The position numbers and the translations under genes are program-made. A DNA stretch of 34,306 bases. Origin: Nocardioides sp. GTDB taxonomy: Bacteria; Actinomycetota; Actinomycetes; Propionibacteriales; Nocardioidaceae. Where the stretch lies: positions 1 to 34,306 of the forward strand of contig JAOPYB010000491.1 of assembly GCA_025964835.1 (NCBI GenBank), written 5' to 3'. Shown in pieces: positions 1 to 8,355 of this stretch. The notes below the pieces were generated by a model. It had not been told where the DNA came from and did not search any database. It was given only the letters and a program-made list of their open reading frames with translations. Every line of letters starts with the position of its first letter. The stretch's first letter is position 1.

Positions 1-2
1 TC

Positions 3-347
3 GCCCGGCAGGTCGGCCAGAAGTTCGCCCGCGAGATCTTCTTCCTCGGCGACGAGTACTCCGCCGAGGACGCGCACCGGATGGGGATGGTCAACAAGGT
101 GGTCCCGCACGCCGAGCTGGAGGCCGAGGCGCTCGAGTGGGGCCGCAAGATCAACGGAAAGTCCCCGACGGCGCAGCGGATGCTGAAGTATTCGTTCAAC
201 CTGATCGACGACGGACTCGTCGGCCAGCAGCTGTTCGCGGGGGAGGCGACCCGGCTCGCCTACATGACCGACGAGGCGGCCGAGGGCCGTGACCAGTTCC
301 TGGAGAAGCGTGACCCCGACTGGTCGCCGTTCCCCTGGTACTACTGA
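3..347 (+). CDS. menB: 1,4-dihydroxy-2-naphthoyl-CoA synthase, C-terminal part (5' truncated by window edge)
   Basis: Open from base 3: ARQVGQKFAREIFFLGDEYSAEDAHRMGMVNKVV...SPTAQRMLKYSFNLIDDGLVGQQLFAGEATRLAYMTDEAAEGRDQFLEKRDPDWSPFPWYY*, characteristic MenB C-terminus. Confidence 0.93.
   Translation, partial: ARQVGQKFAREIFFLGDEYSAEDAHRMGMVNKVVPHAELEAEALEWGRKINGKSPTAQRMLKYSFNLIDDGLVGQQLFAGEATRLAYMTDEAAEGRDQFLEKRDPDWSPFPWYY
332..347 (+). repeat. Putative attL core: CCCCTGGTACTACTGA (last codons and stop of menB)
   Basis: Identical 16-mer recurs at 7927-7942. Confidence 0.6.
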
Positions 348-390
348 TCTCACGTGTTTGCCCAGGTCAGGAGGGGGTTCGAGCCTCGAA

Positions 391-418
391 GTCCGCGCCT
401 GGTCCGCAGAAAGTCCGC
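391..418. repeat. Phased GTCCGC triplet (391, 402, 413; 11-bp spacing)
   Basis: GTCCGCGCCTGGTCCGCAGAAAGTCCGC; the same arrangement occurs at 7779-7806 and 8004-8031. Confidence 0.65.
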
Positions 419-543
419 AAGAAATCGACTTCGGCCGTCCGCACTCGGCTCCCGGAGCGCCGCATGGCTCGCGAGGGGGCGGATCTGACAACACCACCGT
501 CAGACGGTGGCGTGGCGTTTTCTGGCGGCCGTTCTCCTCCCGT

Positions 544-1157
544 CTATGTCCACTTAGCCGGTCGCGAGTATGCGCGACCGGCGGCACCTTGGACCGTCTC
601 GGGGAGCTGGCTCTGGCGGATCTTTGCCGGGCTGATGTGGAACGAACTGGGCATCAACTTCTTGAGCTCGGACGAGTACCGCTTCGGCGGGAAGGCGGCG
701 GCAACGAAGAGCTTGGGGCTAAGAGTCCGGGCCGCCTTGACCGCGGGAGTGAGGTCGCTGTCGGCGCTGACGAGGAGGGCGGAGCCGGAGAGACGCCGCG
801 CGGCGTCTGCAACGAGGGACGTCGCGATGTTGACGTCCGTCTCCTTCTCCTCGTAGTGGGTCCACACGGCGCCGCACTTGCGACACTTCATCGGCTTCTT
901 CTGGTAGCGCCCCTGCACGATGTCTACTAACCCGGGGTTCTGGGCGAGCAGCGCGTGCTGGTATCGCCCCTGCCGGGAAGCCGCTGGTGGCTCGTCGAGG
1001 ACCGGGGCGGTGAAGTAGCGAACCTGAACGAGGGAGCTTCGGGCCGCAGGCTTCGAGAGAGTTCGACGAGGTCGAGCCAGAGCATGCGCCGCCCGAACTG
1101 GTCCTTGAGCCCGTGGTAGAGGTTGAAGCCGTCCACGTACACGATCAGGCTCGACAA
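544..1157 (-). pseudogene. NYN-domain (LabA/DUF88-like) protein, frameshifted
   Basis: MSSLIVYVDGFNLYHGLKDQFGRRMLWLDLVELSRSLRPEAPS in one frame, then LVQVRYFTAPVLDEPPAASRQGRYQHALLAQ...KETDVNIATSLVADAARRLSGSALLVSADSDLTPAVKAAR in another. TTG start with AAGGAGG upstream. Frameshift near 1030-1045. Confidence 0.75.
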
Positions 1158-1289
1158 CGGGTGCTCCTCCTTGGAATAGGGCGATCACCCTACGTCGTTG
1201 ACCTGGTCGGCAAATGCGACGCGGCGAGTTGGCCGTTTTGATCCGCATGCGCGCGTGTGGCTATAGTCTTCCGTACACCACACCAAGGC

Positions 1290-1605
1290 CTAGCGGCTTT
1301 GGTCCAACGGCCCCATCTTACGGTGGGGCCGTTTTTGTCCGCCCGTCTCAGGTGCGCCGCGGTGGGCTGAATCTGCATCGCTCGGGCCGGTCGGTCGGCC
1401 CGTGGCCTGACTCATGAGATCCGCGGCGGCAGCCCGCGTCCGGTCCTCCGCTGTCGGCCACAGATGGCTGTAGGTGTTCAGCGTGGTCGTCGCCGACGAG
1501 TGCCCCAGCGCCCGCTGGACGGTGACGACGTCGCACCCTGCGGCGATCAGCCCCGACGCGTAGAAGTGCCGCAGGTCGTGTAGCCGCACCTGCGGCAGCC
1601 CGGCT
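1290..1605 (-). pseudogene. Tyrosine recombinase/phage integrase, C-terminal remnant
   Basis: LPQVRLHDLRHFYASGLIAAGCDVVTVQRALGHSSATTTLNTYSHLWP: HxLRH, LGH and catalytic Tyr motifs; N-terminal half missing. Confidence 0.85.
1306..1336 (+). terminator. Intrinsic-terminator-like hairpin with T-tract
   Basis: AACGGCCCCA-N8-TGGGGCCGTT followed by TTT. Confidence 0.5.
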
Positions 1606-2233
1606 CGATCATGTCTCGTATGCCGACCGAGTGCAGTCCCCGCCAGGCGCCCTTCGCGAACACCCGCGCGTTGATCTGAAGGTGCAGATGCCGGTGCGGA
1701 TCCCCTGCCCGTGACGTGTAGTGCCGGATCACCGCAGCCTCGATCTGCTCCACCGGGACCTGCACCTGCCGATCGCGTGGACCGACACGTGTCGTGGCGT
1801 GCTTCGCCAGGTACTCGATGATTTGCTCCGCAGCGCGCTCCTGGGCGGCGTCGAGCGCGGCCGACACCTCCGGATGGAGTGCGGCCGCGAGTGACCAGGT
1901 CTTCGGCCCGTTGATCGTCACTTCTACGAACCGCAGGCCGTTCGCGTCCTTGCGGAGTCGCCCCTTCGGTTGTCCGGTCTCCACGACGATCCCGGCGACC
2001 CAGGCTTCGTAGGTTTCACCGTTCATGCCCGGCTGCTTCTCGAGGGCGACGTCGCCAGCGGCTGTCGCTTCGGCGACGAAGCGCATCGCGATCCCGTCGC
2101 CCTCGGCGAGGTAGTAATCGTCGTAGCGGGCGCAATCCGTCTCGACGTAGTTGCGCGCGGCCTTCGCCGCACCGCGGTAGAACTTCACGCCGCCATGCAT
2201 CCGGATCACCGCCCTCACGACGTCCGTCGACAA
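1606..2233 (-). pseudogene. MobF/TrwC-type conjugative relaxase, N-terminal remnant
   Basis: MSTDVVRAVIRMHGGVKFYRGAAKAARNYVE...VTINGPKTWSLAAALHPEV...HYTSRAGDPHRHLHLQINARVF with HRHLH three-His-like motif; truncated at the integrase junction. Confidence 0.75.
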
Positions 2234-2259
2234 CCAACGGACCCCTAGAAATGCGCCGC

Positions 2260-2283
2260 GGGCCGCCCGATCACGGGCGGCCC
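2260..2283. terminator. Perfect 10-bp hairpin
   Basis: GGGCCGCCCG-ATCA-CGGGCGGCCC; no T-tract. Confidence 0.4.
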
Positions 2284-3086
2284 ATCTACGTCCTTCGTAG
2301 CATGCGTGCCGCTTGAAAGGGAGGGGTTGAGATGGCGGGGAAGCAGGTATCTGAGAGAGATTTCAGGGACCGTAGGTAGTCAACGAAATTGGAGGATCAG
2401 GAGATCGGGCCGAGTGGAAGTCAAGGGTCGGTCGGTGGCGGAGGAGAAGTGGTTGGCCAATCCGAGCCCGTAGAAGGCCCCCTTCCCGGCTTGGCCGCCG
2501 GACGGGGTAAACGGGACCGGTTGTCCAGGGCCAGCCGACCTTCCGTCGCGCTCCCCGCAGGAGGTTGGGCTTCCGGTGCCCCGCGCCAGCCATCGTGACC
2601 TGGCGACCTTCGCGAAAGCGGCGCCGATGCGGTTCGTCCGGGGGGACGGATAATCGTGCACGGCCTCAACAGCACCGAGAGCTTGCCCGAAACAGACCAG
2701 CGAGAAGCCCACCAAGAACCTCGTCGTGGTCGACAACCCCTTCGGCGAGGTCGGCGTCTCGCTCAAGTACCTATCTGCCGGATCGAGTAGGCCGAGCGCG
2801 CCGTGGGCCCAGCCGGCTGAGGATGGGGCTGGCCCGAAGGATCTCGTCGTACGGTCCCCGGACGGTTGCTCGCAGGGATGCCACACGTCCTGGCCTCAAG
2901 CTCACCTAGACCGCGGATTTCCGGCTGCCCGGTCAGCGACGACGTGAGCGGGCGGCGAACGCGTCGAGAGCAGTGATCACCCCTCGGCGGCCACCCCACA
3001 CGCGGTCACACGTGTCGGAGGTCGAGTCGAAAGCCAGAGTTGCGCGGGAGAGCGACGCTGGCGCGAAGCTCTCCCGCGTAACGCGT

Positions 3087-4358
3087 TCAGTCTTGCTCGA
3101 CTACGACGTTCCACCGGTCGGTGAGCTGTTGGATGCCGACCGCGATGCTGATGCTCGAGCAGCTGCCCGCCTCGAAACCTGCGGTGTCAGATGGGCAGGA
3201 TACGGAGTTCAGGCCTCCTGAGTGGATTCCGCGTGCGCCGACACTGCCGTCCGCTCGCTCGACGTAGACGGGCGCCCCGCTGTCTCCGCCTGTCGTAGTT
3301 ACCCCAGAGCCGGAGTACACGAACCCGGAACAGTTGGTGGTCGTGCCGGGGCAGTTGAACTCGACCCCTGTGTTGGTGATTGTTCTGTTGCAGCGTTCGC
3401 CGGTGTTCGCTCCTGACACGCATACCGTGTCGCCGACTGACGGCGCTGCGGACCCGCCGACGTGGAACTGGTAGCGCGCGTTGCCGGTACCGGCGTCCCA
3501 GGGCCCGCCAAACACCTTTCCGATCGTGGCCGGGGATGCGGGTGGGTCAATGAGGAGCGAATCATAGTTCGGTGCCCACTGCATGTCCCCGTTGTTCGCG
3601 ATGAGGTCGCCTCCACCGTCATTCACTCGGGTTGTCGCCTCGTTCTCGCCGTTCAATTTGCAGTGTCCGGCGGTGAGAAGGCGCCCCTCGCCGCCGGTTG
3701 TGAGCACCGAGAAGCCTGAGGTGCAGACGTTGTGCAGGTTCGTTCCCGGGAAGTGGAGTTGGCCACCGCCTTGCCAGGGGGACGAGTCATTCCGCCTGGT
3801 TTGGAAGTCGACAGCCTGGCCACTTCCGATCTCTACAGAGACGCCTGCTGCCTTCTGGTAGTCGTTGATCAGGGCTGTAGCGGCCTCGAGTTGCTTCGGG
3901 TCGACGTTGGCGATCAGTCCTGAGTAGTCCTTGTTCTTGAAGATCGTGTTGATCAGGGGGCCGTCTAGCAGCCGACTGGTATCCATGAGTGCTTGTGCGC
4001 CTGCATGAAGTTCGGGCTCGCTGTACTTCGTGGGCACGATCTCGACACGCACGCCGTCGGCGTTCGGTGCCTGGGCGGCCAGCGCGTCCTCTGGTGGCGT
4101 GCCCTTGTAGTAGAGCGTGACGATGCGGGTGTCGAAGTCGAGAGCCGTGTAGGCGTACCCCGCGTCGTTGTAGTGAGCGGCCATGGCGTCCGCTACGTCT
4201 CGTACCTGGTCCATGGAGACCAAGACCGGGTCGAGTTCCTTGGGCGGTGTGAAATCGCCGCCTTCTTCGGCCGCGGACGGTGTCACCATGGCCGCGAATC
4301 CAAGTAGTACACCGCTCAAGCCCAGCGCTATCGCTGCTGCATGTCGTCGCCTGTTCAA
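3087..4358 (-). CDS. Secreted S1-family serine protease with pro-region (alpha-lytic/streptogrisin-like)
   Basis: Signal peptide MNRRRHAAAIALGLSGVLLGFAAMVTPSAA; LLTAGHC (His) and TTGGDSGAPVY (Ser) motifs; ~150-aa pro-region. Confidence 0.88.
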   Translation of the reverse strand: MNRRRHAAAIALGLSGVLLGFAAMVTPSAAEEGGDFTPPKELDPVLVSMDQVRDVADAMAAHYNDAGYAYTALDFDTRIVTLYYKGTPPEDALAAQAPNADGVRVEIVPTKYSEPELHAGAQALMDTSRLLDGPLINTIFKNKDYSGLIANVDPKQLEAATALINDYQKAAGVSVEIGSGQAVDFQTRRNDSSPWQGGGQLHFPGTNLHNVCTSGFSVLTTGGEGRLLTAGHCKLNGENEATTRVNDGGGDLIANNGDMQWAPNYDSLLIDPPASPATIGKVFGGPWDAGTGNARYQFHVGGSAAPSVGDTVCVSGANTGERCNRTITNTGVEFNCPGTTTNCSGFVYSGSGVTTTGGDSGAPVYVERADGSVGARGIHSGGLNSVSCPSDTAGFEAGSCSSISIAVGIQQLTDRWNVVVEQD

Positions 4359-4454
4359 TACCCCGATCCCATCCCTCCCGAGTCGACCTACTGTCGCGTC
4401 GGTCTTGACGAGGATGAAACCGCTTCGAAGACGAACTGTCTACGGGTGACGAAG

Positions 4455-5159
4455 TTACTGGAAGGCCACCTTCTCGCCGACACGGACGTGGACAGAAACG
4501 TTGGCGACGCTTTCGAGGCTCTCGGACAAGGCGTCGAGGTCGCGTCCCTTGGCGTCCTGCTCACCGATGTACACGACAATTCCAGACAGGTCGTCGGTCT
4601 TAGTGACGTAGTTGACTTCGACTCCGAACTGCGGCCCGCTGTCGGCGACGCGCTGGGCTGCGTCGGAGAGCTCCGCGTCGCTGTACGCCGCAGAGCGAAG
4701 CTCGACTGTGACTCCATTGTCGTCCGTCCCGACCGCTTCCATCACTTGCGAGGGCGCGGGGCCCTTCCACCAGACGGTTACTGTGCGGGTGCCGAAGTCG
4801 AGCGCCACAGAACCGAATCCAGGGGCGCGGTACAGGCTGGCCAAGGGCGCCGCTGCGTCGCGCACCTCGTCCCGCGACCGCAGCTCCGGGCGCTGAGATG
4901 ACGAAGTCGACGTCCCGTCGGGGGCGGAGAGGGGCGAGTGCGCCGGTGAGGCCGGCTTCGGCCCCGGCGACCAGTACGTGCCGGCCGCGTAGCCAGTGCC
5001 GGCGATGATCACCACCGCCGCCGCGGAACCAATGACAATGTGGACTTTCCGCCTGTCTGATCTCGTCGGGTAGTTGACGCCGTGGGATCTAAAGGGTGGA
5101 GCTTCGTCTGCGATTTGCCGAAGCACCTGCGCGAGCCGTGTTTCCTGGGTCGGAGACAT
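4455..5159 (-). CDS. Single-pass membrane protein in anti-sigma position; ectodomain similar to the pro-region of the adjacent protease
   Basis: Short N-terminal segment, TM VHIVIGSAAAVVIIAGTGYAAG, P/S/T-rich linker, then DEVRDAAAPLASLYRAPGFGSVALDFGTRTVTVWWKG...; starts 3 nt after the sigma gene stop. Confidence 0.8.
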   Translation of the reverse strand: MSPTQETRLAQVLRQIADEAPPFRSHGVNYPTRSDRRKVHIVIGSAAAVVIIAGTGYAAGTYWSPGPKPASPAHSPLSAPDGTSTSSSQRPELRSRDEVRDAAAPLASLYRAPGFGSVALDFGTRTVTVWWKGPAPSQVMEAVGTDDNGVTVELRSAAYSDAELSDAAQRVADSGPQFGVEVNYVTKTDDLSGIVVYIGEQDAKGRDLDALSESLESVANVSVHVRVGEKVAFQ

Positions 5160-5162
5160 TGT

Positions 5163-5684
5163 CTAGACCCCTCCTGATTCATCGAGTAAATCTTCCGCGA
5201 GTTGGTCTCGAAGCCTCGTACGTGCTCGAGCGAGCAGGCTTCGGACAGTGGACGGACCGCAGTGCAGGGCTTCGGCAATGTCGGCGTCGTTGAGGTCTTC
5301 GTAGTAGCGAAGGATGATGACGGCCCGTTGCCTAGGCTTGAGGTGCTGGAGTGCCTGACGCACTGCTTCACGTTCAATCACGTCGTCGGCGACTCCCGCT
5401 TCGGCTATTGGCGTCCAGAGTCGAAGCGCGGCCTTTGCCAGAGGTAGCCGCCGCTGTTCGTTCAGAAACAGGTTGAGCAGGGACCGGCGGGCGTAGGCGA
5501 GTGGGTGTTCGATGTTGGCGAAGTCCGTCTTGGCGATGCTGACCAGCGTGTCTTGGACGAGGTCCTCGGCACTGTGCGCGCTTCCTGTCAGCAGGTAGGC
5601 ATGCCGCATGAGTGCGTCGCCGTGTCGGGCGGCGAACGCCCCTAGGTCTGTCTCGCGCCCTGCGTGGGTTTGGCTCATCATCAT
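5163..5684 (-). CDS. SigE-family ECF RNA polymerase sigma factor
   Basis: LVQDTLVSIAKTDFANIEHPLAYARRSLLNLFLNEQRR...LKPRQRAVIILRYYEDLNDADIAEALHCGPSTVRSLLARARTRLRD: sigma region 2 and 4 motifs. Confidence 0.9.
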   Translation of the reverse strand: MMMSQTHAGRETDLGAFAARHGDALMRHAYLLTGSAHSAEDLVQDTLVSIAKTDFANIEHPLAYARRSLLNLFLNEQRRLPLAKAALRLWTPIAEAGVADDVIEREAVRQALQHLKPRQRAVIILRYYEDLNDADIAEALHCGPSTVRSLLARARTRLRDQLAEDLLDESGGV

Positions 5685-5743
5685 CTCCGTTAGACACGCG
5701 AGATCGTGGTTGTGCTGCAGTTCTCGAAGGGAAACCCGTTGGG

Positions 5744-5975
5744 AAGATACGTCACCTCGGCATCGATCGGCACCCGCCCCATCGCAGCGTGCCTGTCCGG
5801 ACCACCCAGACCGGTGAGGTACTCGAGGCCACGCAGATCTTGAACGATGTGGACCGGCTCGACGGCGTGATCGCGCGGGTCTGAGGAGGGATCCTGAGGT
5901 GGTCCTGGAGGCGACCTATGGCTGATATTGGGCCGTGGACGCGCTCCGGGCCGCCGGCGCGGTCACGCTCCGCGT
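5744..5975 (+). pseudogene. IS110-family transposase N-terminal remnant
   Basis: HLGIDRHPPHRSVPVRTTQTGEVLEATQILNDVDRLDGVIARV then, after a frameshift, EVVLEATYG*YWAVDALRAAGAV (in-frame TGA). Confidence 0.65.
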
Positions 5976-6306
5976 GACGAACCCGGGGATCCCCCTATGG
6001 GGCGTCAGGGTCTCGCGGGCGCATCGAGTTGGAGCCCGCACTGGTCGCACCACCACGTTGGGGCCTCGGTCTCGAGGATCCGGATCGTCGGCGGCCCCTG
6101 GTAGTTCTCGAGCTTGAGGACTTGCGCGGGCAGCTGCGCCCGCTGGTGGACGCGGTGGAGTTGGTTTCGTGGGCACTGCGGCACCTGGTGGATGGACATG
6201 CGGCACACCCTGCCGGTCGCGACGGAATAGCGTCCACCGCTAACGCGCAGGGACCCATTCACCGATCACGTTGTGGGCATGGTTGAAAGACTTCGTGACG
6301 GTCTGA

Positions 6307-7515
6307 CTACTTCATCCCGTCGAGCAGGCGCGCGAATGCAGCTTCGGTGACTACTGGAATGCCGTAACTGCGGGCCTTAGCTGCCTTGCCGCTTTGGGAA
6401 TCGGGATCGGCGGCCACCACGATGCGAGTGCTCTTGTTGACGCCCCCGTGCCTGAGACCAGCAGCCTCGGCACGCTGCACCCATTGCTCACGGGGCACCG
6501 AGAGTTCGCCGGTGAAGACCACCTGATCGCCGCGAGCCAACTGAAACGTCGCACGTGCCGGCGCCTTGGCCCGTTCGGCCCGCTCCAGCGCGACATGGAC
6601 GAGGCGACGTGGGAGTCCGAGCATCTCGGCGACGCTCAGCAACTGTGCCGCCTCATCTTCGGTGACGACGCCGTCTTCCCAGGCTGCGATGGCCATCGAG
6701 TCCAGGAAGGTCGCGTGGAGAGCGGTGATCTGGTCGCGGTGCAGCCCGAGTTCCACGGCCACCTCAATGAGGGCTTTTTCCTCGTGGGCCGACAGGTAGC
6801 CGTCGAGCATCGCGTGCTCGAGCACCGCCAAGTAGGCCTCGATCCGCGGATCCGGATTCCGGGGCAGGTGGGACGTGATCCGATCCAACCAAGCATCTGG
6901 ACGTCGTACTCCGGCGCCCCTGAGGAACGTCCGTACGGTTGCGGCGGTCTGCACCGGCGGCCAGGTGTGCTCGCGGCTGAATCTGTTGGTGTCATCCCAC
7001 GGCACCGGCACGCCGCACCGGCGCATGTAGTGCAACAGCAGCCCCGCGACAGCGCGCGCATCACCGAGCGCAGTGTGCTCTGCGACGTGGTCGACGCCCG
7101 CGGCTGAGCAGCAGTCCTTCAGCTTCCGAGAAGCACCCCGCAGGAACCGAGCCGACCACTGCATCGTGCACAAGGACGGCGTCGGCGGGGTGGTGGCGAG
7201 GCCGGCGCGCGCGAACTCATAGTCCAGGAACGAGGTGTCGAAGCGGGCGTTGTGCGCCACCATCGTCTTGCCGACCAGCGAGCTGATCACCAGTGGGGCC
7301 ACCTCGGCGAAAGTCGGCGCATCCAACACCTCACGCGCCGTGATGCCGTGGATGTGCGTCGGCCCAACATCGCGCTGTGGGTTCACCAGCGTCGACCATT
7401 CCTGCTCGATGTGACCGGCGTCGGACACCGTGACGATGGCGATCTCAACGATCCGGTCATGCTGTTGCGGGAAGAGTCCCGTTGTTTCCAGGTCCACGAC
7501 TGTGTACCCGCTCAT
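6307..7515 (-). CDS. DEDDh 3'-5' exonuclease (DnaQ-like) with C-terminal BRCT-like domain
   Basis: MSGYTVVDLETTGLFPQQHDRIVEIAIVTV...HNARFDTSFLDYEF...HTALGDARAVAGLLLHYM; C-term VVFTGELSVPREQWVQRAEAAGLRHGGVNKSTRIVVAADPDSQSGKAAKARSYGIPVVTEAAF. Upstream Met at 7692 judged unlikely. Confidence 0.88.
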   Translation of the reverse strand: MSGYTVVDLETTGLFPQQHDRIVEIAIVTVSDAGHIEQEWSTLVNPQRDVGPTHIHGITAREVLDAPTFAEVAPLVISSLVGKTMVAHNARFDTSFLDYEFARAGLATTPPTPSLCTMQWSARFLRGASRKLKDCCSAAGVDHVAEHTALGDARAVAGLLLHYMRRCGVPVPWDDTNRFSREHTWPPVQTAATVRTFLRGAGVRRPDAWLDRITSHLPRNPDPRIEAYLAVLEHAMLDGYLSAHEEKALIEVAVELGLHRDQITALHATFLDSMAIAAWEDGVVTEDEAAQLLSVAEMLGLPRRLVHVALERAERAKAPARATFQLARGDQVVFTGELSVPREQWVQRAEAAGLRHGGVNKSTRIVVAADPDSQSGKAAKARSYGIPVVTEAAFARLLDGMK

Positions 7516-7778
7516 GTCCACCCCCGGGTGATCGACTCGATCAGCCACGGTAAGTCGGGGCCACCCGCCGCGCAGCGGTTTCAGACGGATCGGGAATCGC
7601 CCTGTCATCATGCCGCCGAGTGAGTCGGCGTTAGAGGAACGGTCTGAGGGCGGCGCTCGGCTGACCATCCAAGAACCGTCGTGATCCCGCAATGGATCCC
7701 GAACCGCTACGGCCGCGCGGACCGCGACTGCGGGCGCATCGGCGAGGGTTTCAGGGGCACTGACTCAGGACGGCCTCA

Positions 7779-7806
7779 GTCCGCAAAAAGTCCGCAAGAA
7801 GTCCGA
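7779..7806. repeat. Phased GTCCGC triplet (7779, 7790, 7801; third copy GTCCGA)
   Basis: GTCCGCAAAAAGTCCGCAAGAAGTCCGA. Confidence 0.65.
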
Positions 7807-7926
7807 AAGCGCTCGTCGGCGACCAACGCGGCCGTCGAGCCTCGTGGAGACGTTTGTGCAGGGCAGAAGGGCTATTCGGTGAAACCGAACGATGGCCGAT
7901 GACGTTCGGATCTGGCTAGGATGCTA

Positions 7927-7942
7927 CCCCTGGTACTACTGA
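7927..7942 (+). repeat. Putative attR core: duplicated menB 3' end CCCCTGGTACTACTGA
   Basis: 16/16 identity to 332-347. Confidence 0.6.
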
Positions 7943-8003
7943 GTCTCCGCGTCTCCGCGTCTGCGCAGGTCAGCGCAGGTCAGACCGGGTGTCAGGCTGA
8001 AAG

Positions 8004-8031
8004 GTCCGCGTTCGGTCCGCGGAAAGTCCGG
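8004..8031. repeat. Phased GTCCGC triplet (8004, 8015, 8026; third copy GTCCGG)
   Basis: GTCCGCGTTCGGTCCGCGGAAAGTCCGG, followed by CAAGGGATCGAC, resembling the left copy's CAAGAAATCGAC. Confidence 0.65.
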
Positions 8032-8082
8032 CAAGGGATCGACGGCGTTCCACGGCGTGACCTGTTCGGGAGTGGACGGGCC

Positions 8083-8355
8083 ATGGCTACCGCTACCTCG
8101 CCCATCAAGGTCGACGCTGCCCGACCGACGAGGTCTTGTCGCACGCAGCCCACTTCATGTCCCGCTCGAAGAAGGACATCGTCGACGCTGCAGTGCGCGA
8201 GTACGACGACGCGCACCGCGACGAGATCAATGCCGGCATCAAGACTGCCCTCGGCATCCTCAATGGCACTGATGTCGCCGCGTGTCTCGAAGATGACTGG
8301 TCTCAGCGCTGACGAGCTCGACGAACTCGACGAACTCGGCAGGCTGCCGAAGTAG
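8083..8355 (+). pseudogene. Small antitoxin-like (possible ribbon-helix-helix) protein with two compensating frameshifts
   Basis: MATATSPIKVDAA | TDEVLSHAAHFMSRSKKDIVDAAVREYDDAHRDEINAGIKTALGILNGTDVAA | RVSKMTGLSADELDELDELGRLPK; the first and third segments share one frame and the middle another. Confidence 0.5.

Noticed and set aside
371-390. GGTTCGAGCC resembling a tRNA T-loop just after menB
   Set aside because: Flanking bases do not form a T-stem, and no acceptor or anticodon arm is visible upstream; not a tRNA.
2363-2999. Several overlapping ORFs, including VVVDNPFGEVGVSLKYL (+), which resembles a Walker-B-like DNPFG stretch
   Set aside because: The similarity is short, flanking frames look non-coding and no gene structure can be traced; at most a small ATPase fossil.
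6005-6262. Minus-strand small ORF with WWCDQCG motif
   Set aside because: Only one CxxC pair, poor upstream coding character and adjacency to an IS fossil; not enough for a gene call.
8309-8340. GACGAGCTCGACGAACTCGACGAACTC short tandem repeat
   Set aside because: Encodes a DEL-DEL-DEL stretch in a small decayed gene; too short to be a CRISPR or notable repeat.
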